A DNA stretch of 64,000 nt from assembly GCF_900188255.1 (NCBI RefSeq), contig NZ_FZNS01000007.1, forward strand, positions 124,001 to 188,000, written 5' to 3'. Origin of the DNA: Hymenobacter mucosus (GTDB lineage Bacteria > Bacteroidota > Bacteroidia > Cytophagales > Hymenobacteraceae). The stretch's first letter is position 1, and every line of letters begins with the position of its first letter. Under the pieces are notes generated by a model that searched no databases, was not told where the DNA came from, and saw nothing but the letters and a program-made list of their open reading frames with translations. This document shows positions 46,721 to 54,824 of the stretch, one piece after another. A program made the translations under genes and the position numbers.

Positions 46721-48205
46721 ATGGACTCTTCTCTACTTCTTCGCGCTGCGCGTCTCACGACCCTGGGCTTGCTGCCGGTCCTGGCCGCTTGCAATAACGA
46801 CGATGATACTTCGGGTACCCCTACCGACCCTATCGAACTGAAGGCGCACTCCGTCAACCCCTCGCTGGTGAAGGCCATGCCCGGCTACGAATCCCTGGAG
46901 ATTTTGCCGCTCATCTCCTCCGACGACGTACTGGCCGAATCTCCGGCCTTTGTTTTCGGCCCCCAGCCAGACGGCGCGGGCCTGATGCGCAACCCCACGG
47001 GTGATGGGTTCGTGCTGATCAACAACCATGAAATCTCGCAATCCGTGTCGCGGGTTTACCTCGACAAAACCTTCAAGCCAGTAAAAGGCGAATACATTCT
47101 AGACTATAACGGCGGTACTACCCGGTTGTGCTCGGCTACCCTGGCTACCCCCGAAGAGCACGGCTTTCCGGCTCCTGTGTTTCTGACGGCTGGTGAAAGC
47201 GGTGCCGAGAGCATGGTGCACGCTATTGACCCAGTTGGGGCCGTTGACAAAGCAAACACTAGCCGCCGCAAACCAGCCCTGGGCAAAGCCAGCATGGAAA
47301 ACGCCGTACCCCTAAACAAGCAGGCGTACCCTGGCAAAACGGTTATCGTCATTGGGGAAGATGACACCAACGGGCAGGTTTTACTGTACGTGAGCGATAC
47401 CCCCGGTGACCTCGACAACGGCAAGCTCTACATGCTCAAGCGCCCGTCCGGCGACCCAGTGGAAACCAACATGGTGATGGGTACGAGCTACGATGTAGAG
47501 TGGGTGGAAGTAACCGGTGCCAAAACCATGACGGGGGCGCAGATTGCCTCTTTCTCGACGGCGAATGGCGTATTGCAGTTGGCTCGCGTGGAAGATTTGG
47601 ACTATCGTAAAGGCAGCGCCGTCAACAACCGTGAGCTGTACTTTACGGCTACCGGCGTAAGCCAAGCCGATAAAGTAACCCCGGTGGCGGGCAAAACAAT
47701 GTGGGGCCGCGTGTATAAGCTGAACCTCAACGCAACTAACCCCACTGGTGCCGCCAAGCTGGAAGTGGTGGTGGATGGCGCCCAGGACCCCGGTCGCTAC
47801 ATCGTGAACCCCGATAACATCTGCGTGACGGAGAACTACGTGTACATTCAGGAGGATGGGGATTCATTCTACCGTGACAATGACCACGACGGCCGCATTT
47901 GGCAGTGGGGCATCAACAGCCCCGGCCAGCGCGCCAAGGCCATGCTGGAGATGGACCACCGCCGCACTGATGCTACCTTCAATGCGAAGTACAACCCCAG
48001 CAACTCCCAACTGAAAAGCTCCTGGGAATACGGGGCAATGCATGACATCAGCGACCTGGTGAACACGCCTAACACCTTCCTGGTGAACATTCACCCGCAC
48101 ACGTGGCAGGACGCCAAGTTTAAAAACGCTGATGGCTCGGGTGCCGCCGCCAACACCAATAGTGAGGGTGGGCAAGTTGTCATTGTGCGCGGGGTAGCCA
48201 AATAA
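46721..48205 (+). CDS. PhoX/DUF839-like lipoprotein, putative phosphatase
   Basis: 494-residue lipoprotein from the ATG at 46721 (MDSSLLLRAARLTTLGLLPVLAAC, lipobox Cys24; the in-frame ATG at 46667 would hide the signal). The mature part resembles PhoX/DUF839 beta-propeller phosphatases: FVLINNHEISQS near residue 95, VIGEDDTNGQVLLYVSDTPG, VEDLDYRKGSAVNNRELYFTATG, NPDNICVTENYVYIQEDGDS and FLVNIHPHTWQD. In characterised PhoX enzymes acidic residues in such motifs bind calcium and iron; the corresponding positions are plausible here but not checked by alignment. It could also be a non-catalytic relative. Confidence 0.72.
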   Translation: MDSSLLLRAARLTTLGLLPVLAACNNDDDTSGTPTDPIELKAHSVNPSLVKAMPGYESLEILPLISSDDVLAESPAFVFGPQPDGAGLMRNPTGDGFVLINNHEISQSVSRVYLDKTFKPVKGEYILDYNGGTTRLCSATLATPEEHGFPAPVFLTAGESGAESMVHAIDPVGAVDKANTSRRKPALGKASMENAVPLNKQAYPGKTVIVIGEDDTNGQVLLYVSDTPGDLDNGKLYMLKRPSGDPVETNMVMGTSYDVEWVEVTGAKTMTGAQIASFSTANGVLQLARVEDLDYRKGSAVNNRELYFTATGVSQADKVTPVAGKTMWGRVYKLNLNATNPTGAAKLEVVVDGAQDPGRYIVNPDNICVTENYVYIQEDGDSFYRDNDHDGRIWQWGINSPGQRAKAMLEMDHRRTDATFNAKYNPSNSQLKSSWEYGAMHDISDLVNTPNTFLVNIHPHTWQDAKFKNADGSGAAANTNSEGGQVVIVRGVAK

Positions 48206-48246
48206 AACCAGCTTTCCATAGTACGCACTAGTAGTAAAACACACTG

Positions 48247-48276
48247 CAACCTCCTGTCGCGCGCGGCAGGAGGTTG
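48247..48276 (+). terminator. Terminator hairpin after the PhoX-like gene
   Basis: CAACCTCCTG at 48247-48256 pairs with 48267-48276, and the stem extends inward to a CGCG-type tetraloop. It follows the stop by about 40 bases. Confidence 0.65.
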
Positions 48277-48343
48277 TCTAGCATCTGGTTGAGCCGTTCC
48301 TACCTTCTGGGTGAAAACTAGCCTGGCCGCTTGCCTGTCCCAT

Positions 48344-50266
48344 ATGAAATACATCCTGACCGGCCCGCTGGGCCTCTTGCTGATAATACTCATTCTACTA
48401 AGCAGTTGCGAGTCCCCAACCACTCAATCTGCTGCTACTACCTCGGCCCCAACTGGGCAAACTACCGAGCAGAAAAACTCCCGTCCCGCCCAGCTAAAGT
48501 CGGCCGTGGCTCAGGACCTGGCTGCCCTGCTTCACCTCATCGACGTCAGGCTGCTACCTCTCACCCAGCGGGCAGCCACCCGGCCGGTACCCCTCGACTC
48601 GCTACGCCAAGCCTTCCGGCAGTGCCGCTTGGCATACAAGCGGGTAGAGCCCTTTACCGAGTACTTCTTACCCGCCACAAGCCGCCTGGTGAACGGAGCG
48701 CCGGTGCCCGAGGTAGAAGTTGAGGAAACGAAGATGTTTGAGCCGGCAGGCTTACAAGTACTTGAGCCCCTGCTCTATCCTGATCCCGCCCCAGTGACAA
48801 CTGATACGGCAGCCTACCGCGAATTGCGGCGGCAAACGGTGCGCCTGCGGCGGCAGGTACTGTCCTTGCAGCTGCTCTGGGACGAGCAGGAATTTACTGA
48901 TGCCCACGTGTTTGATGCGCTTCGGCAGCAAGTATTTCGAGTGGTGGCCTTGGGCATCACCGGGTTCGATACCCCACTTAGCGCCGCCGCTTGCTTGCCC
49001 GAAGCCGCCGCCGCGCTTTCTGCGCTAGAAAAGCCATTGCGCCTGTACATCAAGGCTCCAAGAGAAGCGGCCCCCAGCTTGATACCTAAGTTACAAGCGG
49101 CTAGTGCGTTCTTGCGCCGGCACCCAGATTTTGCGGCCTTCGACCGCATGGCTTTTGTCCGTGAGCATGCCAACCCACTGAGCCGCGGCCTGCTGGCCCT
49201 GCAACGGCAACTAGGCATTGAGCCTTTCAGCGGCGAATTGCGGGCGCTACGGCCCGAAACGGCTACCTTGTTCGATTCGAACGTTTTCAACCCGGATTAC
49301 TACACGGGGAACCGGCAATGGTTCAGCAACCCGGCCAAGGTAGCGCTCGGCCGCCAGTTGTTCTACGACCCTGTTCTGAGCGGAGGAAAAGGGCGCTCCT
49401 GTGCTTCGTGTCACCAGCCCGAAAAAGCTTTTACCGATGGGGTGGCCCGTAGCAGTACCCTCACTGGTGGCACGCTGCGTCGAAACACGCCCACCATCCT
49501 CAACGCGGCGCTGCAAGCCGGCCAATTCTACGACCTCCGCTCTCCAAATCTGGAAAACCAGGCCGTAGACGTAATCGGCAACCGCGACGAGATGCACGGC
49601 TCCTTGGAAACTGCCGTTGGTCAGCTAGCCCGGCAGCCTCGTTACCTAGCCCGCTTCCGGGCGGCCTTCCCAGAAGCGGCCACCGCTCCCGAGCCGGTGG
49701 TAAGTCCCGTGCGTATCCAAAATGCGCTGGCAGCTTATGAGCGTAGTCTCGTGCGCCTAAACTCCCCCTTTGACCGCTACGTGCGCGGGGAGAACGGGGC
49801 CGAGCTGAGTGCTTCCGCCATTCGGGGCTTCAACTTATACGCTGGCAAAGCCCGTTGCGCCACGTGTCACTTTCTGCCCCTCACCAATGGCACCGTGCCG
49901 CCCACCTTCCAGGATTCCGAGGCGGAAGTACTGGGCGTACCCACTCATCCTGGCTCCACCCGGCTTGACCCCGATTTGGGCCGCTACGAGCTAACCAAGC
50001 TGGCGCCTTTGCGCAATGCCTTCAAAACCCCAACCTTGCGCAACGTAGCCCTTACCGCTCCCTACATGCACAATGGGCAGTATCGCACCTTAGAGAAAGT
50101 GCTGGATTTCTACAACCAAGGCGGCGGAGCGGGTCTGGGCATTGCCATTGAAAACCAAACGTTACCGCCAGACAAGCTGCACCTAACCCGGCAAGAGCTA
50201 GCCGATCTGAAAGCCTTCATGCTGGCCCTAACCGATACCACGAACACCCGAGCGCCCGGCAAATAA
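48344..50266 (+). CDS. Di-haem cytochrome c peroxidase with imelysin-like N-terminal domain
   Basis: 640-residue lipoprotein (MKYILTGPLGLLLIILILLSSC, Cys22; ATG at 48344 chosen because the signal follows directly). Residues about 45-275 form a helical domain resembling imelysin-like proteins (LRQAFRQCRLAYKRVEPFTEYFLPATSRLVNG). From about 315 comes a MauG/CcpA-type di-haem peroxidase: GRQLFYDPVLSGGKGRSCASCHQPEKAFTDG with haem site C353-x-x-C-H357, NTPTILNAALQAGQFYD, and the second site C505-x-x-C-H509 in ARCATCHFLP; a late Met in YMHNGQYRTLEKVLDFYN may ligate a haem. It should act in the periplasm on peroxide or another oxidant. The fusion links an iron-related fold to redox haems. Confidence 0.88.
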   Translation: MKYILTGPLGLLLIILILLSSCESPTTQSAATTSAPTGQTTEQKNSRPAQLKSAVAQDLAALLHLIDVRLLPLTQRAATRPVPLDSLRQAFRQCRLAYKRVEPFTEYFLPATSRLVNGAPVPEVEVEETKMFEPAGLQVLEPLLYPDPAPVTTDTAAYRELRRQTVRLRRQVLSLQLLWDEQEFTDAHVFDALRQQVFRVVALGITGFDTPLSAAACLPEAAAALSALEKPLRLYIKAPREAAPSLIPKLQAASAFLRRHPDFAAFDRMAFVREHANPLSRGLLALQRQLGIEPFSGELRALRPETATLFDSNVFNPDYYTGNRQWFSNPAKVALGRQLFYDPVLSGGKGRSCASCHQPEKAFTDGVARSSTLTGGTLRRNTPTILNAALQAGQFYDLRSPNLENQAVDVIGNRDEMHGSLETAVGQLARQPRYLARFRAAFPEAATAPEPVVSPVRIQNALAAYERSLVRLNSPFDRYVRGENGAELSASAIRGFNLYAGKARCATCHFLPLTNGTVPPTFQDSEAEVLGVPTHPGSTRLDPDLGRYELTKLAPLRNAFKTPTLRNVALTAPYMHNGQYRTLEKVLDFYNQGGGAGLGIAIENQTLPPDKLHLTRQELADLKAFMLALTDTTNTRAPGK

Positions 50267-50406
50267 GGCGGCAAAGTTTGAGCAGGCGGCGCTGGATCGA
50301 GTTTAAGGTTAAATTTGTAAGCGCGGGGGCTTTATTCTCCCCGATGAAGAGGCATAGCCGCCAGTCGTTGATATACAAAACGCTGTTACTTCATACTCCT
50401 ATTTTT

Positions 50407-51141
50407 ATGTTACTGAACAAGATACGCCGTGTTCTACCTTTGTTGCTCTTAACAGCAGCCTGCCAGCAAAAAGAAGATGTGAAGCCCGTAGCGGCCGAAA
50501 ATGCAGACTGGATTACCCTTGAAATTCCAACCATCCTCTCCGGTGATGAGGCGTATTCCATCGTGGGCGACCTAGATAAAACCCTGCTGGTTTCCACGCG
50601 GCAAGGGGTGTACGTAACTTCCGACCAAGGTAAAACGTGGCGTCAGTCACGCAACTTCTATGGCCCAGTAGCCGGATTTCTACCGCGCAACGACACCATT
50701 TTTGCTTTAACCATGACGGGTATAAGCCCGCAAGGAGAACTCTTTGCCAGATACGCCGACATGTTTACCGCGGACTGGGGCAAAACCTGGGTGTACTCCC
50801 AAAGTGTCTACTCATATCGGGTCTACCCCGAGATGCAGGCATCTAGCAGGCAGGTGCAAGCAGCCGGCATTACGTACCGTACAACGGAAAACACTGAGCC
50901 CATTCCCAACTCATCTTCGCGGCTGGTGCTGGCTTCTGACCTATGGCGCGAGCAAGGAACGGCCCGTACGTTGGTGCAGCTTCCTGCCCGGCACTACTTG
51001 AAAGGCTTGCACGTAGATGCGCAGCAACGCTTATACGTGGCCGCTTCCGGGTTGCGCTTTGATGTCAAAACCGGCCAGGCTATCAACCCAACTGTGGGGC
51101 GGCCCGCCATTGTGTATGTGTCCCGCAGGCCGCTGCCTTAG
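50407..51141 (+). CDS. BNR/sialidase-repeat-like lipoprotein
   Basis: 244-residue lipoprotein from the ATG at 50407 (MLLNKIRRVLPLLLLTAAC, lipobox Cys19); the frame is open to 50278 but those codons precede the signal. Two Asp-box-like motifs are visible, TSDQGKTWRQS and TADWGKTWVYS, and VSTRQGVYVTSD and HVDAQQRLYVAASG look like propeller blades, suggesting an exo-sialidase-like or photosystem-assembly-like beta-propeller. No catalytic residues can be assigned. It follows the peroxidase gene by 140 bases and ends at a strong bidirectional terminator. Confidence 0.65.
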   Translation: MLLNKIRRVLPLLLLTAACQQKEDVKPVAAENADWITLEIPTILSGDEAYSIVGDLDKTLLVSTRQGVYVTSDQGKTWRQSRNFYGPVAGFLPRNDTIFALTMTGISPQGELFARYADMFTADWGKTWVYSQSVYSYRVYPEMQASSRQVQAAGITYRTTENTEPIPNSSSRLVLASDLWREQGTARTLVQLPARHYLKGLHVDAQQRLYVAASGLRFDVKTGQAINPTVGRPAIVYVSRRPLP

Positions 51142-51146
51142 TAGCC

Positions 51147-51232
51147 AGTAGCCTTATAACAGGCAGCCCGCGCAACCCTCTTTCTCTTTAACGAGAAAGG
51201 GTGTTGCGCGGGCTGCCTGTTATAAGGCTACT
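51147..51232. terminator. Strong bidirectional terminator between convergent genes
   Basis: A 40-position stem, 51147-51186 with 51193-51232, has one mismatch and one G-U pair and a 6-base loop. It lies between the convergent BNR-like gene and the tricorn protease gene. The stem contains AACAGGCAGCCCGCG, nearly the same core as the terminator at 32666-32720. Confidence 0.85.
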
Positions 51233-51258
51233 ACTAGTGGCGCTTCAGGCGGATGGTT

Positions 51259-54200
51259 TTACGGTTTGGCACGCTCGGGGTGCTGTACGGGAATGAGTAG
51301 AGGCTTGAAGGATTGCTTCTTCAGGTCCGCCATGATGACCTCCACGGCTTTGGCTAGCTGGGGGTCGTCGCCGTTTTGAGTGGCGCTGGGTAGTACATCC
51401 ACTTCAATATCGGGTGCAACGCCCTCATTCTCGATTTCCCACTTACCCTCGGGACTGTAGATGGCAAAGCTAGGCGACGTCACGCTACCCCCATCCATGA
51501 GTACAGGGTAGCCCGAAATGCCAACCAAACCGCCCCAGGTACGCTTGCCCACGATGGTGCCTAGCCCCCGCCGCCGGAAGAAAGCGGGTAAGGCATCGCC
51601 CCCCGACCCCGCAAACTCGTTTACCAGCATCACCTTAGGTCCGTAGATGGAAGCGCCCGGCGACGTGAAAGCCCGGCCTTCGCGCGGGGCCCAGTAACTC
51701 AGCAGGGGCCGGTTGAGCAGGTCCAGAATGTAGTCGGCCACGAAACCGCCCCCATTGAAACGCTCGTCCACAATAACTGCTTCTTTATCCAGCTGGCTGA
51801 AATAGTAGCGGTTAAAAAACTCGTAGCCCTCGGCGCTGGTGTTCGGCAGGTACACATAAGCCACGCGGCCCCCGGTCAGTTCGTCCACCTTGCGGCGGTT
51901 GCTTTCTACCCAAGCAATGCGGCGCAAGGTTGCTTCGTTGGCAACGGGCACCACCGTTACCTCACGGGCGCCGCGTAGGGTAGGCTGATCGTTCACGGTG
52001 AGGGTGATTTGCTTGCCCACCGTGTTTTCGAAAAAGCTATACACGTTATCGGTGGGTCGCAGAGGGCGGTTATTCACGGCCAGTAGATAGTCGCCTGCCC
52101 GCACATTCACGCCGGGCCCGGTGAGCGGGGCGCGTAGACCAGGGTTGAAGCTCTCCCCATTGAAGACGCGCTTAAAGCGGTAATGGTCATTCGCAATTTC
52201 ATAGTCGGCTCCTAGCAACCCCACTGGGCCAGCTTGCATGGCGGGCATATCGCCCCCACTCACGTAGTTGTGGCCTACTACCATCTCCCCCATCATCTCG
52301 GCAAACAGGTAGTTAAGGTCGGCACGGTGCGCCACGTGCGGCAGGAAGGAGGCGTACTTCTTCTTGGTAGCGGCCCAGTCGAGGCCGTGCATATTGGCAT
52401 CGTAAAAGTAATCGCGCTCCAGGCGCCATACCTCGTTGAACATCTGTTCCCACTCGTGGCGCGGGTCAATATAAGAATCGAGGCCAGTGAGGGCTAGCTT
52501 GCCATCCGTGGCGGTGGGCTTGCCGGCAGCTTCCACAATCCCGTAAGCGTTGCCAGGGCCCATATATAAGATCTTCTTTCCATCGGCACTGAGGGCGTAG
52601 CCCTTTACTTCAGCCATAAATACCTCATCCTTGCGTTCCTTCAGGTCGAAGCGGTGCAGGCGCTGCGCGGGCTCCGGAGTAGTGGCCGTGGGGCCAGCCG
52701 GGGCAGTGGCGGGCGTACTTTCCAGGTAGAAAACCTTGTCGCCGTCGGCGGCCTGCACGTCACTCAAATCGCCCACTGCTGAGCCGGGTACTACCAGAAT
52801 GCGTTGCCGCAGGCCCACGGTATCAATAGACACTTTGATGGCGTCCGGTTTCTTTGGTTTGAGGTCCTTGAGGGCTACTTTGGGAGCGGCGCGGTTGCCT
52901 ACCGGCTTACCTACTACTACTGAGTCGGGCTTGAGCACGGCGTCTTTCTCCTCGTCGCTTTGCGGAGCGAAGGGAGATGGGTCCTGCTTGTTGAGTACGG
53001 CCACGTAAAGTGTGCGTTTGCTCGTGCGGTCGTAGGAGGTCATATCGAGCCAGGTGGTGCGCAAACCCACATCCGTGCTGGCGGAGAAGAACAGGTGCTT
53101 CCCGTCGCGACTGAACGCGGGCGCCGTTGCGTCGCTGCGTCCGTCGCTCACGGCAAAGCGCCGCCCGGAGGGCAAGTGGTACACGTACACCGAACGCAGG
53201 TGGTTAGGCATCAGCACGGAGTAGGCCAACCATTGCGCATCGGGCGACCACGCAGGAGCCATAACGGCATCATCAAGCAAGGGGCCGAACGCGTCGGTAG
53301 CTACCCGCACTGGCTTTTTTGTGGCCAAGTTCAGGTACCAGAGGTTCAGATTTTTATCTGTGTAGGCTATTTTCTTACTGTCCGGCGACCAGAGCGGGTG
53401 GTAGTAGAACGAAGGCTTACCCAGCGAGTAGGCCTGAGCGGGCGTAGTGCCCCGTTGGTCTTGCACCAGCAACTGGTACTCGCCCGAGGCATCCGACAGG
53501 TACGCAATGCGCGTGCCGTCCGGCGACCAAGCGGGGTACCGCTCGTGCGAGGCGTCGGAGTGGGTTAGGTTGCGGCTCTCGCCTTTCTTGGCTGGCACCG
53601 TAAATATGTCGCCGCGGGCTTCCACTACGGCTCGCATACCGGTGGGCGATATGGCCGCCGTGCGCACCATGGGCGCTACATTGCGGTACTGAGGGCGCAG
53701 GGCCAGCACTTCGGGCGTGATGCGGATGCTCAGGTCAGTGGTTTTGCCCGAGGTGGTATTGAAAAGGTGTAGCCGCCCGGCTTGCTCGTACACCAGCTCG
53801 TCGGCGTAGCCGCTGAGGGCCTTCACGTCGTAGTCGGTATGACGGGTGAGCTGGGCTACCTGCTTGGTTGCCACGTCGTACACAAACACGTTGTTGGTGC
53901 GCTGCCGGTCACTGAGAAAATACACCTTGCCGCCCAGCCATAGGGGGCTTGTATCGGTGGCGTTTTCATGCGGAATTTCTTCCGTGGTCAGCGTTTGGAG
54001 GTTGGTTAGCCAAATGGGTCCCGTCTGGCCACCGCGGTAATGCTTCCAGGTGCTGGTAGCATTGGTGATGTGAGTATGCGCCAGTTGCTTCCCGTCGGCA
54101 GAGTAGCTTCCCTTCTCCCCCATCAGCAAAGGCAAACGGGTAGGCAGGCCCCCAGCTGTTGCTACCGTAAATAGCTGCAACGAACGCGCATAGGCTTCCT

Positions 54201-54588
54201 GGGAGCTGCTGAACAGGATGCGCTGCCCATCGGGCGTCCAGTCGCGCACGGTCTCCACGGATGGATGCCACGTGAGACGGCGCGGCTGCCCCCCGCTCAC
54301 GGCCACCACGTATACATCCGAGTTACGGTCGTAGTCGCCGGTGTAAGCAATCCACTGCCCATCGGGCGAGAAGTGCGGACTAGTCTCTACCCCTGGGCCT
54401 ACCGTTAGCCGCTGCGGGTTGCTACCGTCGCGGTTGGCGGTCCAAATGTCGCCGGCGTAGCTGAAGGCTAGCTTGTTGCGACTAAGAGCGGGCTCACGCA
54501 GCAGCATGGTTTCAGCAGCGGGCGACTGAGCCAGCGCGGCACGGCTCAGCAGTGCAGCACAAGCTAGCAAAACGTAGTAGTGGGTCAT
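51259..54588 (-). CDS. Tricorn-type S41 peptidase
   Basis: 1109-residue exported protease of the tricorn family. A signal peptide ends at RAALAQ (about residue 21). The N-terminal half is a TolB/WD40-like six- and seven-bladed propeller with repeats such as PHFSPDGQWIAYTGDYD, YPAWSPDGTRIAYLSDASG and HPLWSPDSKKIAYTDKN. About residues 700-800 match the tricorn core C1 domain (HEWEQMFNEVWRLERDYFYD), a PDZ domain follows (GPGVNVRAGDYLLAVNNRPL), then the S41 catalytic domain with VDERFNGGGFVADYI and the probable nucleophile Ser995 in NEFAGSGGDALP. It degrades oligopeptides in the periplasm. Transcribed alone behind the convergent terminator at 51147-51232. Confidence 0.95.
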   Translation of the reverse strand: MTHYYVLLACAALLSRAALAQSPAAETMLLREPALSRNKLAFSYAGDIWTANRDGSNPQRLTVGPGVETSPHFSPDGQWIAYTGDYDRNSDVYVVAVSGGQPRRLTWHPSVETVRDWTPDGQRILFSSSQEAYARSLQLFTVATAGGLPTRLPLLMGEKGSYSADGKQLAHTHITNATSTWKHYRGGQTGPIWLTNLQTLTTEEIPHENATDTSPLWLGGKVYFLSDRQRTNNVFVYDVATKQVAQLTRHTDYDVKALSGYADELVYEQAGRLHLFNTTSGKTTDLSIRITPEVLALRPQYRNVAPMVRTAAISPTGMRAVVEARGDIFTVPAKKGESRNLTHSDASHERYPAWSPDGTRIAYLSDASGEYQLLVQDQRGTTPAQAYSLGKPSFYYHPLWSPDSKKIAYTDKNLNLWYLNLATKKPVRVATDAFGPLLDDAVMAPAWSPDAQWLAYSVLMPNHLRSVYVYHLPSGRRFAVSDGRSDATAPAFSRDGKHLFFSASTDVGLRTTWLDMTSYDRTSKRTLYVAVLNKQDPSPFAPQSDEEKDAVLKPDSVVVGKPVGNRAAPKVALKDLKPKKPDAIKVSIDTVGLRQRILVVPGSAVGDLSDVQAADGDKVFYLESTPATAPAGPTATTPEPAQRLHRFDLKERKDEVFMAEVKGYALSADGKKILYMGPGNAYGIVEAAGKPTATDGKLALTGLDSYIDPRHEWEQMFNEVWRLERDYFYDANMHGLDWAATKKKYASFLPHVAHRADLNYLFAEMMGEMVVGHNYVSGGDMPAMQAGPVGLLGADYEIANDHYRFKRVFNGESFNPGLRAPLTGPGVNVRAGDYLLAVNNRPLRPTDNVYSFFENTVGKQITLTVNDQPTLRGAREVTVVPVANEATLRRIAWVESNRRKVDELTGGRVAYVYLPNTSAEGYEFFNRYYFSQLDKEAVIVDERFNGGGFVADYILDLLNRPLLSYWAPREGRAFTSPGASIYGPKVMLVNEFAGSGGDALPAFFRRRGLGTIVGKRTWGGLVGISGYPVLMDGGSVTSPSFAIYSPEGKWEIENEGVAPDIEVDVLPSATQNGDDPQLAKAVEVIMADLKKQSFKPLLIPVQHPERAKP

Positions 54589-54824
54589 AAGAAGGCGAAA
54601 GGTGAGACAACTAAAAGTAGTAACATCCCGGGAGTAAGCTGCACGAAAATCATGCTTATACCACTGTGTTATCTATTTCTCAGCTCCCAATACGCTTCTT
54701 CTAGCAGAGGCCAACAAAATGATGCTACCAGGCTGCCTTCTGATGAGGAAAGCGGCTCCTAAAAAGAGGAGACTACTGCTCCATCCAGAAGGTACTGATA
54801 TTGATTAGGCAAGGCTAGCCAAGG

